This document shows, piece by piece, positions 1 to 8,105 of a stretch of 64,000 nt of DNA. Every line of letters starts with the position of its first letter. Within the stretch, counting starts at the first letter, position 1. Both the position numbers and the translations under genes were made by a program. Source of the stretch: Xenorhabdus sp014467285 (GTDB taxonomy: Bacteria > Pseudomonadota > Gammaproteobacteria > Enterobacterales > Enterobacteriaceae); contig NZ_NKHR01000006.1 of the NCBI RefSeq assembly GCF_014467285.1, forward strand, positions 151,109-215,108, given 5' to 3'. The notes under the pieces are model-generated. The model was not told the origin of the DNA, searched no databases, and was given only the letters and a program-made list of their open reading frames with translations.

Positions 1-379
1 TATTGAATGCCTTTGTTGACGATCCTGAAAGACTCTGAGCATTATTATCACACTTAATCATTAATGATGGATTAATCCTGATGTCGATTGAGGATAAAGA
101 TGGTAGAATTTCGCTCCTTAGAGTAGATAGCAAAACGGGGATTTCATAACGAAGCCGGGTCATCCAACTAGCATTTCCTGCTTCCAGTACCAGAATTTGT
201 TTGCGATAATTGGCGACCCTGCACCATGGGTGTAATTGAGCAGGAAGCAAACTGAGAACGGCACGGTTGAGTTTCAATAATGCGATGGCATGTCTTTGAA
301 TAACTTGAAGCGGGCTTTTCCCGACAGTCGCCGCGTCTTCAAATAGCGTATCTAGTGATTGTGGGCGGCTATCTCGCAT
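1..379 (-). CDS. DUF721 (DciA-like) family protein, C-terminus beyond the window
   Basis: The reading frame opens at an ATG at 379 (reverse strand) and runs off the left edge after 126 codons with no stop. The translation begins MRDSRPQSLDTLFED and contains a basic, hydrophobic core (QRHAIALLKLNRAVLSLLPA, then a WCRVANYRKQILVLEAGNAS segment). This matches the DUF721 fold, which is related to the replicative-helicase operator DciA. In many enterobacteria outside Escherichia a DUF721 gene stands divergently beside secM, and here only 37 bp separate the two start codons, so they probably share one promoter region. Bacteria of this group usually load helicase with DnaC, so the role of this short DUF721 protein is uncertain. 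The family call rests on position and sequence feel. Confidence 0.7.
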   Translation of the reverse strand, partial: MRDSRPQSLDTLFEDAATVGKSPLQVIQRHAIALLKLNRAVLSLLPAQLHPWCRVANYRKQILVLEAGNASWMTRLRYEIPVLLSTLRSEILPSLSSIDIRINPSLMIKCDNNAQSLSGSSTKAFN

Positions 380-416
380 AATAAAGGCAGTTCCAGTATT
401 TATTAATGAAGGATTA

Positions 417-971
417 ATGAGTATTTTAAATCTTTGGCGACAATTTGGTAGGCGTTATTTTTGGTCTCACCTTTTACTGGGCATGGTTGCTACAGGAATT
501 GGTGTTCCTACTGTTTTTGCCGGAGTGACAGAAAGTCTTTCCCATACAAATACTTCCTCTACCCAAGGAAACCAGAATCAAGCCTTTTCCTCGTTTGAGC
601 ATTTGTTCCAATTACACTTATTTCAACTAAAAAGTGCTCAGCGTCAACCCTCGAATTATTTAAATCACTGGCAGCAACACGCTATTCGTAATGTCATCCG
701 TCAACTTTCTTTTGCTTTTTCGATTACGGAATCTGTTAAATACGAAGTAGCAAAAGAAAGTACTCGGATTTCTTCTCCATCCATGCAGCAACTTATGCTG
801 GATACGTTGCATGCCATGCTGACTCAGGCACCAATGCCACTTGATGAGGCTATCTCAGATGTTGCAAGGGTGAAAGTTGTGCGTCCTGATACCCATACTC
901 CAGCACTCTGGGTAGCCAAAACGCAAGGTATCAGAGCAGGGCCGATATCCAATCAATTATCTTTGCTTTAA
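417..971 (+). CDS. secM: SecM, secretion monitor and translational arrest peptide regulating secA
   Basis: This is a 184-residue exported protein just upstream of secA. It has a long basic N-terminus and a hydrophobic signal segment (about residues 15-36). Near the C-terminus it carries the ribosome-stalling motif as WVAKTQGIRAGP. In E. coli the arrest sequence is FxxxxWIxxxxGIRAGP; stalling is relieved when SecA pulls on the nascent chain, and the stall exposes the secA ribosome-binding site. Here the conserved Phe position is His and the Ile after Trp is Val, while GIRAGP is intact. Eight residues follow the final Pro, against four in E. coli. Position, signal sequence and motif together make the call firm. 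Whether arrest strength is altered cannot be read from the sequence. Confidence 0.93.
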   Translation: MSILNLWRQFGRRYFWSHLLLGMVATGIGVPTVFAGVTESLSHTNTSSTQGNQNQAFSSFEHLFQLHLFQLKSAQRQPSNYLNHWQQHAIRNVIRQLSFAFSITESVKYEVAKESTRISSPSMQQLMLDTLHAMLTQAPMPLDEAISDVARVKVVRPDTHTPALWVAKTQGIRAGPISNQLSLL

Positions 972-1064
972 TGTTTCTGTCTTGTTTTTCTTTTAATTAA
1001 GACAGTTTTTAGGAAATGGTTGATTGGTTACAGAAGAAGTAGCCTTATCTGAGATGTACTAATT

Positions 1065-3773
1065 ATGCTGATTAAATTACTAACGAAAATTTTTGGTAGC
1101 CGTAATGATCGTACTTTGCGTCGCTTACGCAAAGTGGTTGATGTAATCAACCGCATGGAGCCGGATTTTGAAAAACTCTCTGATGAAGAACTGAAAGCGA
1201 AAACAGAGCAATTTCGTGCTCGTTTGAAAGAAGGAGAGTCACTGGATAAAATTCTGCCGGAAGCGTTTGCGACTGTGCGTGAAGCCAGTAAACGTGTATT
1301 TGGTATGCGTCACTTTGATGTGCAGTTGCTGGGCGGGATGGTACTGAATGAACGCTGCATAGCAGAGATGCGTACTGGTGAAGGTAAGACACTGACCGCA
1401 ACATTGCCGGCTTATCTTAACGCCTTGAGCGGACGCGGTGTCCATGTTGTAACCGTGAACGACTATCTGGCACAACGTGACGCTGAAAACAATCGTCCAC
1501 TGTTTGAATTTCTTGGTCTGACCGTGGGCATTAACTTGCCTGGTATGCCAGCGCCAGCAAAACGTGAAGCCTATGCCGCTGATATTACTTACGGCACCAA
1601 CAATGAGTATGGTTTCGACTATTTGCGCGACAACATGGCGTTCAGCCCAGAAGAGCGGGTCCAGCGTAAATTGCATTACGCATTGGTGGATGAGGTGGAC
1701 TCCATTCTGATCGATGAAGCTCGTACCCCATTGATTATTTCTGGGCCTGCGGAGGATAGCTCTGAACTTTATATCAAAGTGGATAAGTTGATCCCGAAAC
1801 TGATCCGTCAAGAAAAAGAGGATTCAGATACATTCCAGGGTGAAGGGCACTTCTCTGTTGATGAAAAAACACGCCAAGTCAATTTGACAGAACGTGGTCT
1901 GGTACTGATTGAAGAGTTATTGGTGGAAGCCAAATTGATGGAGGAAGGTGAATCCTTGTATTCTCCGACCAACATTATGCTGATGCACCATGTGACGGCT
2001 GCCCTGCGTGCCCATGCGTTGTTTACCCGTGATGTAGACTATATTGTCAAAGATGGTGAAGTCATCATTGTTGATGAACATACCGGGCGTACCATGCAAG
2101 GCCGTCGTTGGTCTGATGGCCTTCATCAGGCGGTGGAAGCCAAAGAGCGTGTTGAAATTCAGAATGAAAACCAGACACTGGCCTCGATCACATTCCAGAA
2201 CTATTTCCGTATATATGAGAAATTGGCAGGTATGACGGGTACTGCCGATACAGAAGCTTTTGAATTTAGCTCCATTTATAAATTAGATACCATCGTCGTT
2301 CCAACAAACCGCCCAATGATCCGTCAAGATTTACCTGATCTGGTTTACATGACAGAAGCAGAAAAAATTGAGGCGATCATTGAAGATATCAAAGACCGTA
2401 CAAGCCGTGGTCAGCCCGTTTTGGTGGGGACCATTTCGATTGAGAAATCAGAGCTTGTTTCTAATGCCTTAACTAAGGCCGGTATTGTACATAACGTCTT
2501 GAACGCAAAATTCCATGCAATGGAAGCTGACATTATTGCTCAGGCAGGTCAGGCCAGCACGGTGACTATTGCGACTAACATGGCGGGACGTGGTACCGAT
2601 ATCATGTTAGGCGGAAGCTGGCAGACAGAAATTGCCAAACTGGAAAATCCAACTGAAGCAGAAATCGAAAAAATCAAAGCCGCGTGGCAAGAGCGCCATG
2701 ATGCGGTTTTGGCTGCGGGTGGTTTACATATTGTTGGTACAGAGCGTCATGAATCCCGCCGTATTGATAACCAGTTACGTGGTCGTGCGGGACGTCAGGG
2801 AGATGCGGGTTCTTCGCGCTTCTATCTGTCAATGGAAGATTCTTTGATGCGCATTTTTGCTTCTGACCGCGTTACCGGCATGATGCGTAAACTTGGTATG
2901 CAGCCAGGGGAAGCAATTGAACACCCATGGGTGACTAAAGCAATTGCTAATGCTCAACGTAAAGTTGAGAGCCGTAACTTTGATATCCGTAAGCAATTAC
3001 TGGAATATGATGATGTTGCCAATGATCAGCGTCGAGCGATTTATGCCCAACGTAACGACTTGCTTGATGTGAGTGATGTTAGTGAAACTATTGCCAGCAT
3101 TCGTGAAGATGTCTTCAAGGCCACGATTGATGCTTATATTCCACCACAATCACTGGAAGAAATGTGGAATGTTGAAGGATTGCAGGAACGTTTAGTCAAC
3201 GACTTCGATCTGGAGCTGCCAATTAAAGAATGGTTGGATAAAGAACCTGAATTGCATGAAGAAACGCTGCGTGAGCGCATTCTGGAGAAAGCGATTGAGG
3301 TTTATAAACAGAAAGAAGAGATTGTCAGTGCAGAAATGATGCGTAACTTTGAGAAAGGCATCATGCTGCAAACCTTGGATACATTGTGGAAAGAACATCT
3401 GGCAGCGATGGATTACCTGCGTCAAGGTATTCACCTGCGCGGTTATGCTCAGAAAGATCCAAAGCAGGAATACAAACGTGAATCTTTTGCCATGTTTTCT
3501 AATATGCTGGAATCACTGAAATATGAAGTGATCAGTACGTTGAGCAAAGTTCAAGTCAGGATGCCAGAAGAAGTTGAAGCGTTGGAGCAGCAGCGTCGTG
3601 AGGAAGCTGAACGTCTGGCAACAAAGCAGCATCTGAGCCATGAAATCGAGCAGGGAGCGTTGATGTCAGAAGCTGAAGCTCAGATGGCAACAGGAGAGCG
3701 TAAAGTTGGCCGCAACGATCCATGCCCATGTGGTTCTGGCAAAAAATATAAGCATTGTCACGGCCGCTTATAA
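1065..3773 (+). CDS. secA: SecA, preprotein translocase motor ATPase
   Basis: This is a 902-residue protein, collinear with E. coli SecA (901 residues). It is the cytosolic ATPase that drives unfolded preproteins through SecYEG. Visible motifs include Walker A (MRTGEGKT, about residues 102-109), the DEVDSILIDEA Walker B/DEAD region (about 207-217), helicase motif TNMAGRGTDI (about 503-512) and the C-terminal zinc-binding CPCGSGKKYKHCH that contacts SecB and lipid. The start MLIKLLTKIFGSRNDRT matches the family. It lies 93 bp downstream of secM and should be translationally controlled by the SecM stall. The downstream neighbour on this strand is mutT, as in E. coli, but only after an inserted convergent ABC-F gene. 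Confidence 0.99.
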   Translation: MLIKLLTKIFGSRNDRTLRRLRKVVDVINRMEPDFEKLSDEELKAKTEQFRARLKEGESLDKILPEAFATVREASKRVFGMRHFDVQLLGGMVLNERCIAEMRTGEGKTLTATLPAYLNALSGRGVHVVTVNDYLAQRDAENNRPLFEFLGLTVGINLPGMPAPAKREAYAADITYGTNNEYGFDYLRDNMAFSPEERVQRKLHYALVDEVDSILIDEARTPLIISGPAEDSSELYIKVDKLIPKLIRQEKEDSDTFQGEGHFSVDEKTRQVNLTERGLVLIEELLVEAKLMEEGESLYSPTNIMLMHHVTAALRAHALFTRDVDYIVKDGEVIIVDEHTGRTMQGRRWSDGLHQAVEAKERVEIQNENQTLASITFQNYFRIYEKLAGMTGTADTEAFEFSSIYKLDTIVVPTNRPMIRQDLPDLVYMTEAEKIEAIIEDIKDRTSRGQPVLVGTISIEKSELVSNALTKAGIVHNVLNAKFHAMEADIIAQAGQASTVTIATNMAGRGTDIMLGGSWQTEIAKLENPTEAEIEKIKAAWQERHDAVLAAGGLHIVGTERHESRRIDNQLRGRAGRQGDAGSSRFYLSMEDSLMRIFASDRVTGMMRKLGMQPGEAIEHPWVTKAIANAQRKVESRNFDIRKQLLEYDDVANDQRRAIYAQRNDLLDVSDVSETIASIREDVFKATIDAYIPPQSLEEMWNVEGLQERLVNDFDLELPIKEWLDKEPELHEETLRERILEKAIEVYKQKEEIVSAEMMRNFEKGIMLQTLDTLWKEHLAAMDYLRQGIHLRGYAQKDPKQEYKRESFAMFSNMLESLKYEVISTLSKVQVRMPEEVEALEQQRREEAERLATKQHLSHEIEQGALMSEAEAQMATGERKVGRNDPCPCGSGKKYKHCHGRL

Positions 3774-3787
3774 TTAAAACTAATTGT

Positions 3788-3810
3788 GCTAATGGTGCAT
3801 CACTATTAGC
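3788..3810. other. Hairpin downstream of secA
   Basis: A near-perfect inverted repeat (GCTAATGGTG, loop CAT, CACTATTAGC) starts 15 bp after the secA stop and is followed by eight A residues. On the reverse strand that run becomes T residues lying upstream of the hairpin. It therefore does not look like a classical terminator for secA; a regulatory or RNA-stability hairpin is as likely. Confidence 0.5.
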
Positions 3811-3824
3811 AAAAAAAACAGCTC

Positions 3825-3855
3825 AAACCCTCGCTCAATAGAGTTGAGGGTTTTT
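3825..3855 (+). terminator. Rho-independent terminator of secA, possibly bidirectional
   Basis: The stem is AAACCCTC paired with GAGGGTTT around a loop containing CTCAATAGAG, and it ends in a run of T. The stretch before it on the plus strand is A-rich, so it could also terminate the convergent ABC-F transcript, whose stop codon is at 3869. Confidence 0.8.
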
Positions 3856-3868
3856 ATTATATTGACGA

Positions 3869-5476
3869 TTAAATCGTAGCCTTTTCGTCACTCTTCAATA
3901 CCAATTCTTGCATATTGCCTATATTTTTAATGAAATTATCGTCATGGGAAATAAGTACCATTGCGCCAGTATAATCATGCAATGCTTTTTGAAGTAATTC
4001 ACGTGATTCAATATCCAGATGATTATCTGGTTCATCTAATAACAGTAGGGCAGGTGCATATGGCCCACAGAACAGGCAAGCCAGCGCGACCTTAAGTTGT
4101 TCTCCTCCACTCAGATAGCCGACAGGCTTCAGAGCTTCTTCGCCACGAATACGTAATTGTGCCAATCGAGTACGGTAGCGATCTTCCGTCCAACCCGGTG
4201 ACTGCCGTTGAAAGTTATACAGCGCAGATTGAGTTTTATCGAGAAACGAAAAATGTTGATCCATTAAGCGATACGAAGGTGTTATTCGGCAAGTTCCCTG
4301 TTTAGGTAAGTAATCCCCTGCCATCACCTTTAATAAGGTTGATTTTCCACTGCCGTTTTTACCAACGACAGCAAGACGTTCATCATTATTGATAGTCAGA
4401 CTGATAGGAGATCCGGAACCAAAAGGTAAGATGACATCTTGTAAGTAAAGTAGGGGAGCGGTAGCCGTTTGTGGGGTTGCAACTACGATTGATAATGGAT
4501 CGATAATTTCCAGTTTCGTTCTGGCATCTGTAGCGAGTAATGAGCTCCTTTGAATCCGTTCTTTGTGTTGTATTGCTTGCCGTGACAGTGTGGCTTCTGA
4601 GCGTCCAAGTTGACGATCAAGGAGGATTTGGGCTTGATTGGCATTTTCTCGTTTTTGTTTGCCTTGACTTTGCCTTTTACTGGTTTTTTCACGGTCTTTT
4701 TGCTTATCACGCAAAACTTGTTTCAGATTTTTTTGAGTTTGATCCACTTCGCGTTGAATACCGAGCCTTAGTTGCTCCTTACTTTCCAGCCAAGTTTCCC
4801 ATCCACCGATACTACGAGATAACCCCAATCCGCCAAGTTCATAAACAATCGATACATGTTGTAAAAGTTGGGTATCATGGGTTACCAGCAAAATACCACC
4901 GCTGAAAGTTCCTAGCCATTGAGATAACCAAAGGCGTCCTTGCCGATCAAGGTGGTTACTTGGTTCATCCAGAATCATAAAACTAGCACCTTGCTGTTTT
5001 AGTGCTAATAGCCTGATCCGTGTTTGCTCACCACCGCTGAGGGAATCAAAAGGCTGATTTAATATGCTTGGATTGAGTTCACCTTCCGCAAGCAGAGATT
5101 CAGTCTGAAATTGCCAATCCCAATGACCTTCCATAACATCAAAATCTGCGTCATCACCAACACCCGCCAGAACGCGCTCATTGGCACTCATGATTTTGGT
5201 CAATCCCAACATGTCGGCAGCATTACCAGAAAAAGATGCTAACCCCTGTGACAAATAGCCCACATCACAGAAATGTTTCACATAGCCTTCTGTGGGAGAG
5301 GTCTGCTTTGCCAATATTGATGCCAGCCAGGATTTACCAATGCCATTACGTCCTACTAATGCGTGTTGCTCTGCATTTAAAAACATATCAATGCCAGAAA
5401 AGAGAGGCTTTGTTTCACCAGAAAATTGATAGGCGATTTGTCTTGCTTCGATTAATGATTGAACATCATTTTGCAT
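3869..5476 (-). CDS. ABC-F family ATP-binding protein
   Basis: This is a 535-residue soluble protein with two ABC ATPase domains and no membrane segments. Domain 1 has Walker A GRNGIGKS (about residue 38), signature LSGGEQ (about 145) and Walker B MILDEPSNHLD. Domain 2 has Walker A GKNGSGKS (about 362), signature LSGGEQ and LLLLDEPDNHLD. The linker (about 230-310) is highly charged and rich in Gln, Lys and Arg, as in ABC-F proteins, which act on the ribosomal E site in translation or antibiotic protection. A good ribosome-binding sequence (AAGGAAAC) precedes the ATG at 5476. E. coli has no gene here: secA is followed directly by mutT. The exact ABC-F subfamily cannot be assigned by eye. Confidence 0.88.
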   Translation of the reverse strand: MQNDVQSLIEARQIAYQFSGETKPLFSGIDMFLNAEQHALVGRNGIGKSWLASILAKQTSPTEGYVKHFCDVGYLSQGLASFSGNAADMLGLTKIMSANERVLAGVGDDADFDVMEGHWDWQFQTESLLAEGELNPSILNQPFDSLSGGEQTRIRLLALKQQGASFMILDEPSNHLDRQGRLWLSQWLGTFSGGILLVTHDTQLLQHVSIVYELGGLGLSRSIGGWETWLESKEQLRLGIQREVDQTQKNLKQVLRDKQKDREKTSKRQSQGKQKRENANQAQILLDRQLGRSEATLSRQAIQHKERIQRSSLLATDARTKLEIIDPLSIVVATPQTATAPLLYLQDVILPFGSGSPISLTINNDERLAVVGKNGSGKSTLLKVMAGDYLPKQGTCRITPSYRLMDQHFSFLDKTQSALYNFQRQSPGWTEDRYRTRLAQLRIRGEEALKPVGYLSGGEQLKVALACLFCGPYAPALLLLDEPDNHLDIESRELLQKALHDYTGAMVLISHDDNFIKNIGNMQELVLKSDEKATI

Positions 5477-5716
5477 AAACGGTGTTTCCTTAATCTTTAA
5501 AATAGTAGTTTGAATCTATTTGTAGGCTAATTTCTTACACTGTTTGCAATTTGTTTTTACATGATAGGTCTGATGTAGTGAGGTTGTGGGTAATAAGACG
5601 CGGTGAAAATCGGCTAGACATTGAATGAAATACAAGTTTGCGATTTAAGCTAATTTTAATGTAGTCTGCAAGAGATAATCACCTAAGTTAAATAATCAAC
5701 GGCAAGAAAAGCGATT

Positions 5717-6121
5717 ATGGAAAAAAAACATCTGCATATTGCAGCAGGTATCATTAAAAATAGCAATGATGAGATTTTTATCACGCAGCGTAGCGCTGAT
5801 TCACATATGGGTGGTTTTTGGGAGTTTCCAGGGGGGAAACTTGAACAGGGAGAAACGCCTGAGCAGGCGTTAATCAGAGAGCTAAAGGAAGAAGTTGGTA
5901 TCACGGTAACTCATAGTGAAATGATGGATACCATCAAACATGATTTCCCTGACAGAAGAATCACGCTCTACTTTTTTCTGGTCGATGAATGGAAAGATGA
6001 GCCATTTGGTAAAGAAGGACAACCTTCTCGCTGGGTTTTGCAATCAAAATTAATTGCTGATGAATTCCCCCCGGCAAACCGCAGTATTGTGGATTTACTG
6101 ACGAAAGAGGGTTCGAATTAG
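5717..6121 (+). CDS. mutT: MutT, 8-oxo-dGTP diphosphatase
   Basis: This 134-residue Nudix hydrolase is close to E. coli MutT (129 residues). It removes 8-oxo-dGTP from the nucleotide pool and so prevents A:T to C:G transversions. The Nudix box is clear, starting GGKLEQGETPEQ (about residue 37) and ending RELKEEVGI (about 53-61), with the metal-binding REL.EE residues present. The start MEKKHLHIAAGII aligns with the family. In E. coli it is cotranscribed with secA; here an opposite-strand ABC-F gene lies between them, so mutT must have its own promoter in the 240-bp gap 5477-5716. Confidence 0.95.
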   Translation: MEKKHLHIAAGIIKNSNDEIFITQRSADSHMGGFWEFPGGKLEQGETPEQALIRELKEEVGITVTHSEMMDTIKHDFPDRRITLYFFLVDEWKDEPFGKEGQPSRWVLQSKLIADEFPPANRSIVDLLTKEGSN

Positions 6122-6189
6122 CTAGTCGGTAGTCGGCCTTGAAACCAGACATTATACAGCAGCGCCAAATATCACTGGTGCTGCTGCAT

Positions 6190-6225
6190 TAGCGGTCATA
6201 ACTGAAATAGCGGTCATAACCGAAG
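6190..6225. repeat. 18-bp tandem duplication between mutT and yacG
   Basis: Two adjacent 18-bp units, TAGCGGTCATAACTGAAA and TAGCGGTCATAACCGAAG, occupy 6190-6207 and 6208-6225. They lie between the convergent mutT and yacG genes. No hairpin or gene is associated with them. Confidence 0.8.
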
Positions 6226-6235
6226 TTAGATGATA

Positions 6236-6439
6236 TTACTTATCCAGATTTGGATCTTCGCTCCAGTTATCACTTTCTGAGCTGTCGCACTGGCTCGGTA
6301 TTTTCTTTTCTTCGCTGGCCCATTCGCCTAAGTCGATTAATTGGCAACGTTTACTGCAAAATGGGCGGTACGGGCTAATTTCCCCCCATATTACCGTGTT
6401 GCTGCACGTAGGGCATTCGACAGTCAATACTTCAGACAT
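6236..6439 (-). CDS. yacG: YacG, DNA gyrase inhibitor
   Basis: This is a 67-residue zinc-binding protein. It has two Cys pairs, CPTC (residues 9-12) and CSKRC (residues 28-32), that make a Cys4 zinc finger, and an acidic disordered tail. Family knowledge: YacG binds the GyrB C-terminal domain and blocks DNA binding by gyrase. GGAGAAAG is placed well before the ATG at 6439. It is the last gene of the coaE-zapD-yacG cluster, 32 bp after zapD, the same order as in E. coli. Confidence 0.93.
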   Translation of the reverse strand: MSEVLTVECPTCSNTVIWGEISPYRPFCSKRCQLIDLGEWASEEKKIPSQCDSSESDNWSEDPNLDK

Positions 6440-6471
6440 CTTACTTTCTCCTGCTAAGTTTGAATTCTATG

Positions 6472-7230
6472 TTAACAGCAGGCTAATTCAAATGACAAAT
6501 GGGCAGGCACAACGCCATGTTCACTATCCATAGGCAAGAAACGGATGGCAAAACGTGTCTTGTAGCCAGAGACTTGTGGATAAACCAACGCACCCAACAC
6601 AACATCTAGCTTTAACCTCAATAAATCTGCCTCATCAGCGTTTCCCTGATAGAATCCATTATGACTGGTTTTAGGCGTGAATGCCGCTGAATGGCGTATG
6701 AGCCCTAAAATGCTTTCCAGTGCTTGTTGTAATGGGCGAAGGCTATCTAACCAGTTTTTTACGGATTCGTCCCTGACAGATTGGGGTAAATGCAGCCACA
6801 GATGCAATGTTGGCAAATCAAAGCTACAACATCCTCCGGGAATACTGAGCCGTTGGCGCACCAGACTGATAAGGCGGTCTTCTTTGATGTATTGGCTCAG
6901 TCTTGGGGCTTGATTCAACGCAATACTGCGTCCCTTAAGTTGTTCTGCCAGATTTTGGATCATTGCAGTATCAGCATTGGGAGCACAGAGCCACTGTTTT
7001 AATTTTGCCTGCTGACGGTCGAGTTCTTTCAATAATTCAGAGCGAACTTCACCACGTTCTAAGATCTCAATTAATTCGGCAATTGTACGAAAAAATGCGA
7101 GGCTACTCGCCTGAGAATCCAGATGGCGTTGTTTTTCCAACTGTTGCAGTGAAGATTCAATCCTCAACCATGAACGCATTTTTTCATTGAGTGGATGTTC
7201 AAAAATAATAGCGGAGGTAGCATCACTCAT
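6472..7230 (-). CDS. zapD: ZapD, FtsZ-bundling cell division protein
   Basis: This 252-residue protein is collinear with E. coli ZapD (YacF, 247 residues). It is a cytosolic protein that crosslinks FtsZ protofilaments at the division ring. The N-terminal half is alpha-helical and charged (IIFEHPLNEKMRSWLRIE opening) and the C-terminal half has the conserved PGGCCSFDLP and a C-terminal SFELACC. Its start codon overlaps the end of coaE by 8 nt, so the two are translationally coupled. Confidence 0.95.
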   Translation of the reverse strand: MSDATSAIIFEHPLNEKMRSWLRIESSLQQLEKQRHLDSQASSLAFFRTIAELIEILERGEVRSELLKELDRQQAKLKQWLCAPNADTAMIQNLAEQLKGRSIALNQAPRLSQYIKEDRLISLVRQRLSIPGGCCSFDLPTLHLWLHLPQSVRDESVKNWLDSLRPLQQALESILGLIRHSAAFTPKTSHNGFYQGNADEADLLRLKLDVVLGALVYPQVSGYKTRFAIRFLPMDSEHGVVPAHLSFELACC

Positions 7231-7846
7231 TATGGTTTTCCTGTCTGACTGATTTTGCTAGTTTTAAATACCGTTGATGTAGTTCGACCACACGGGAAGC
7301 AATATTTTGCTCGTTGCTGTGGTTAATGATGACATCATCTGCCTTTTCCAGTCTGGCCTGACGGCTGGCTTGTGCAGCCAGAATATTTTCGACCTGCTTA
7401 CGGCTCACGCCATCACGAGTCATCGTTCGGGTTATCTGTGTTTCTTCTGGGACATCAACAACTAAAATACGGTTTGCTAAATGCGTTAAATTATTTTCAA
7501 TAAGTAGAGGAACTACCCAAATAACATAGGGCGCAGTAACTTGGTTCAGTTGCTTGCGTGTTTCTTTTTGTATCAGCGGATGTAAGAGCGCATTGATCCA
7601 CTGCTTTTCTTCCGGGGCAGCAAAAATTTTTTGGCGCAGCAGGGTGCGGTTAAGGCTGCTATCGGCTAATAATATGTCGGGACCAAAGTGTTCTGTGATT
7701 GCCTGTAATGCGGGAGTGCCAAGAGCAACAACTTCTCTGGCAATAATATCAGCATCAACAAGAGGAACACCAAGGGATGAAAATACATTAGAGATAGTCG
7801 TTTTACCGCTACCAATTCCACCTGTGAGTGCAACAATATAAGCCAT
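7223..7846 (-). CDS. coaE: CoaE, dephospho-CoA kinase
   Basis: This 207-residue P-loop kinase carries out the last step of coenzyme A synthesis, phosphorylating the 3'-hydroxyl of dephospho-CoA. The N-terminus MAYIVALTGGIGSGKT holds the Walker A motif (residues 9-16), followed by the conserved VDADIIAREVV. It heads the coaE-zapD-yacG unit. In E. coli guaC lies upstream of coaE; here 259 bp of noncoding DNA containing repeats separate it from hofC, and no guaC is present. Confidence 0.97.
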   Translation of the reverse strand: MAYIVALTGGIGSGKTTISNVFSSLGVPLVDADIIAREVVALGTPALQAITEHFGPDILLADSSLNRTLLRQKIFAAPEEKQWINALLHPLIQKETRKQLNQVTAPYVIWVVPLLIENNLTHLANRILVVDVPEETQITRTMTRDGVSRKQVENILAAQASRQARLEKADDVIINHSNEQNIASRVVELHQRYLKLAKSVRQENHNE

Positions 7847-8105
7847 TCTATCCCTTAAAATATTTCTGATAGCATAATTAAATTGTAACCCAAGGGAGGC
7901 TTATGAGCTATAAACAAACGCGTATATCCTTCCCACCTTCCAAGTTGAATTGTTAAATACGTTTTTTTACAAGCCACATGATTCACTATATTAACTATGC
8001 CCCTTGGGATACGTTCTCTAACACCACGCTGTAACCTGAAATTCATTGTCTAATACTTCTGCTTTTTGCTCCTGAGAAAAAACAACCCGATATGTAAATA
8101 TATTG
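7847..8105. other. Noncoding gap coaE-hofC with fragments of a palindromic repeat
   Basis: This stretch has no credible gene. It contains AACCCAAGGGAGG (about 7888-7900) and the partly complementary GCCCCTTGGGA (about 7998), plus a TATATCCTTCCCACCTTCC stretch followed by AAGTTG. These resemble the dispersed intergenic repeats seen elsewhere in the window. guaC, expected here from E. coli order, is missing. Confidence 0.5.

Noticed and set aside
1239..1811. 190-codon minus-strand frame
   Set aside because: It is antisense to secA, with no start signal and an implausible composition.
7855..8046. 63-codon minus-strand frame between coaE and hofC
   Set aside because: It is made of intergenic repeat sequence, with no ribosome-binding site or conserved feature.
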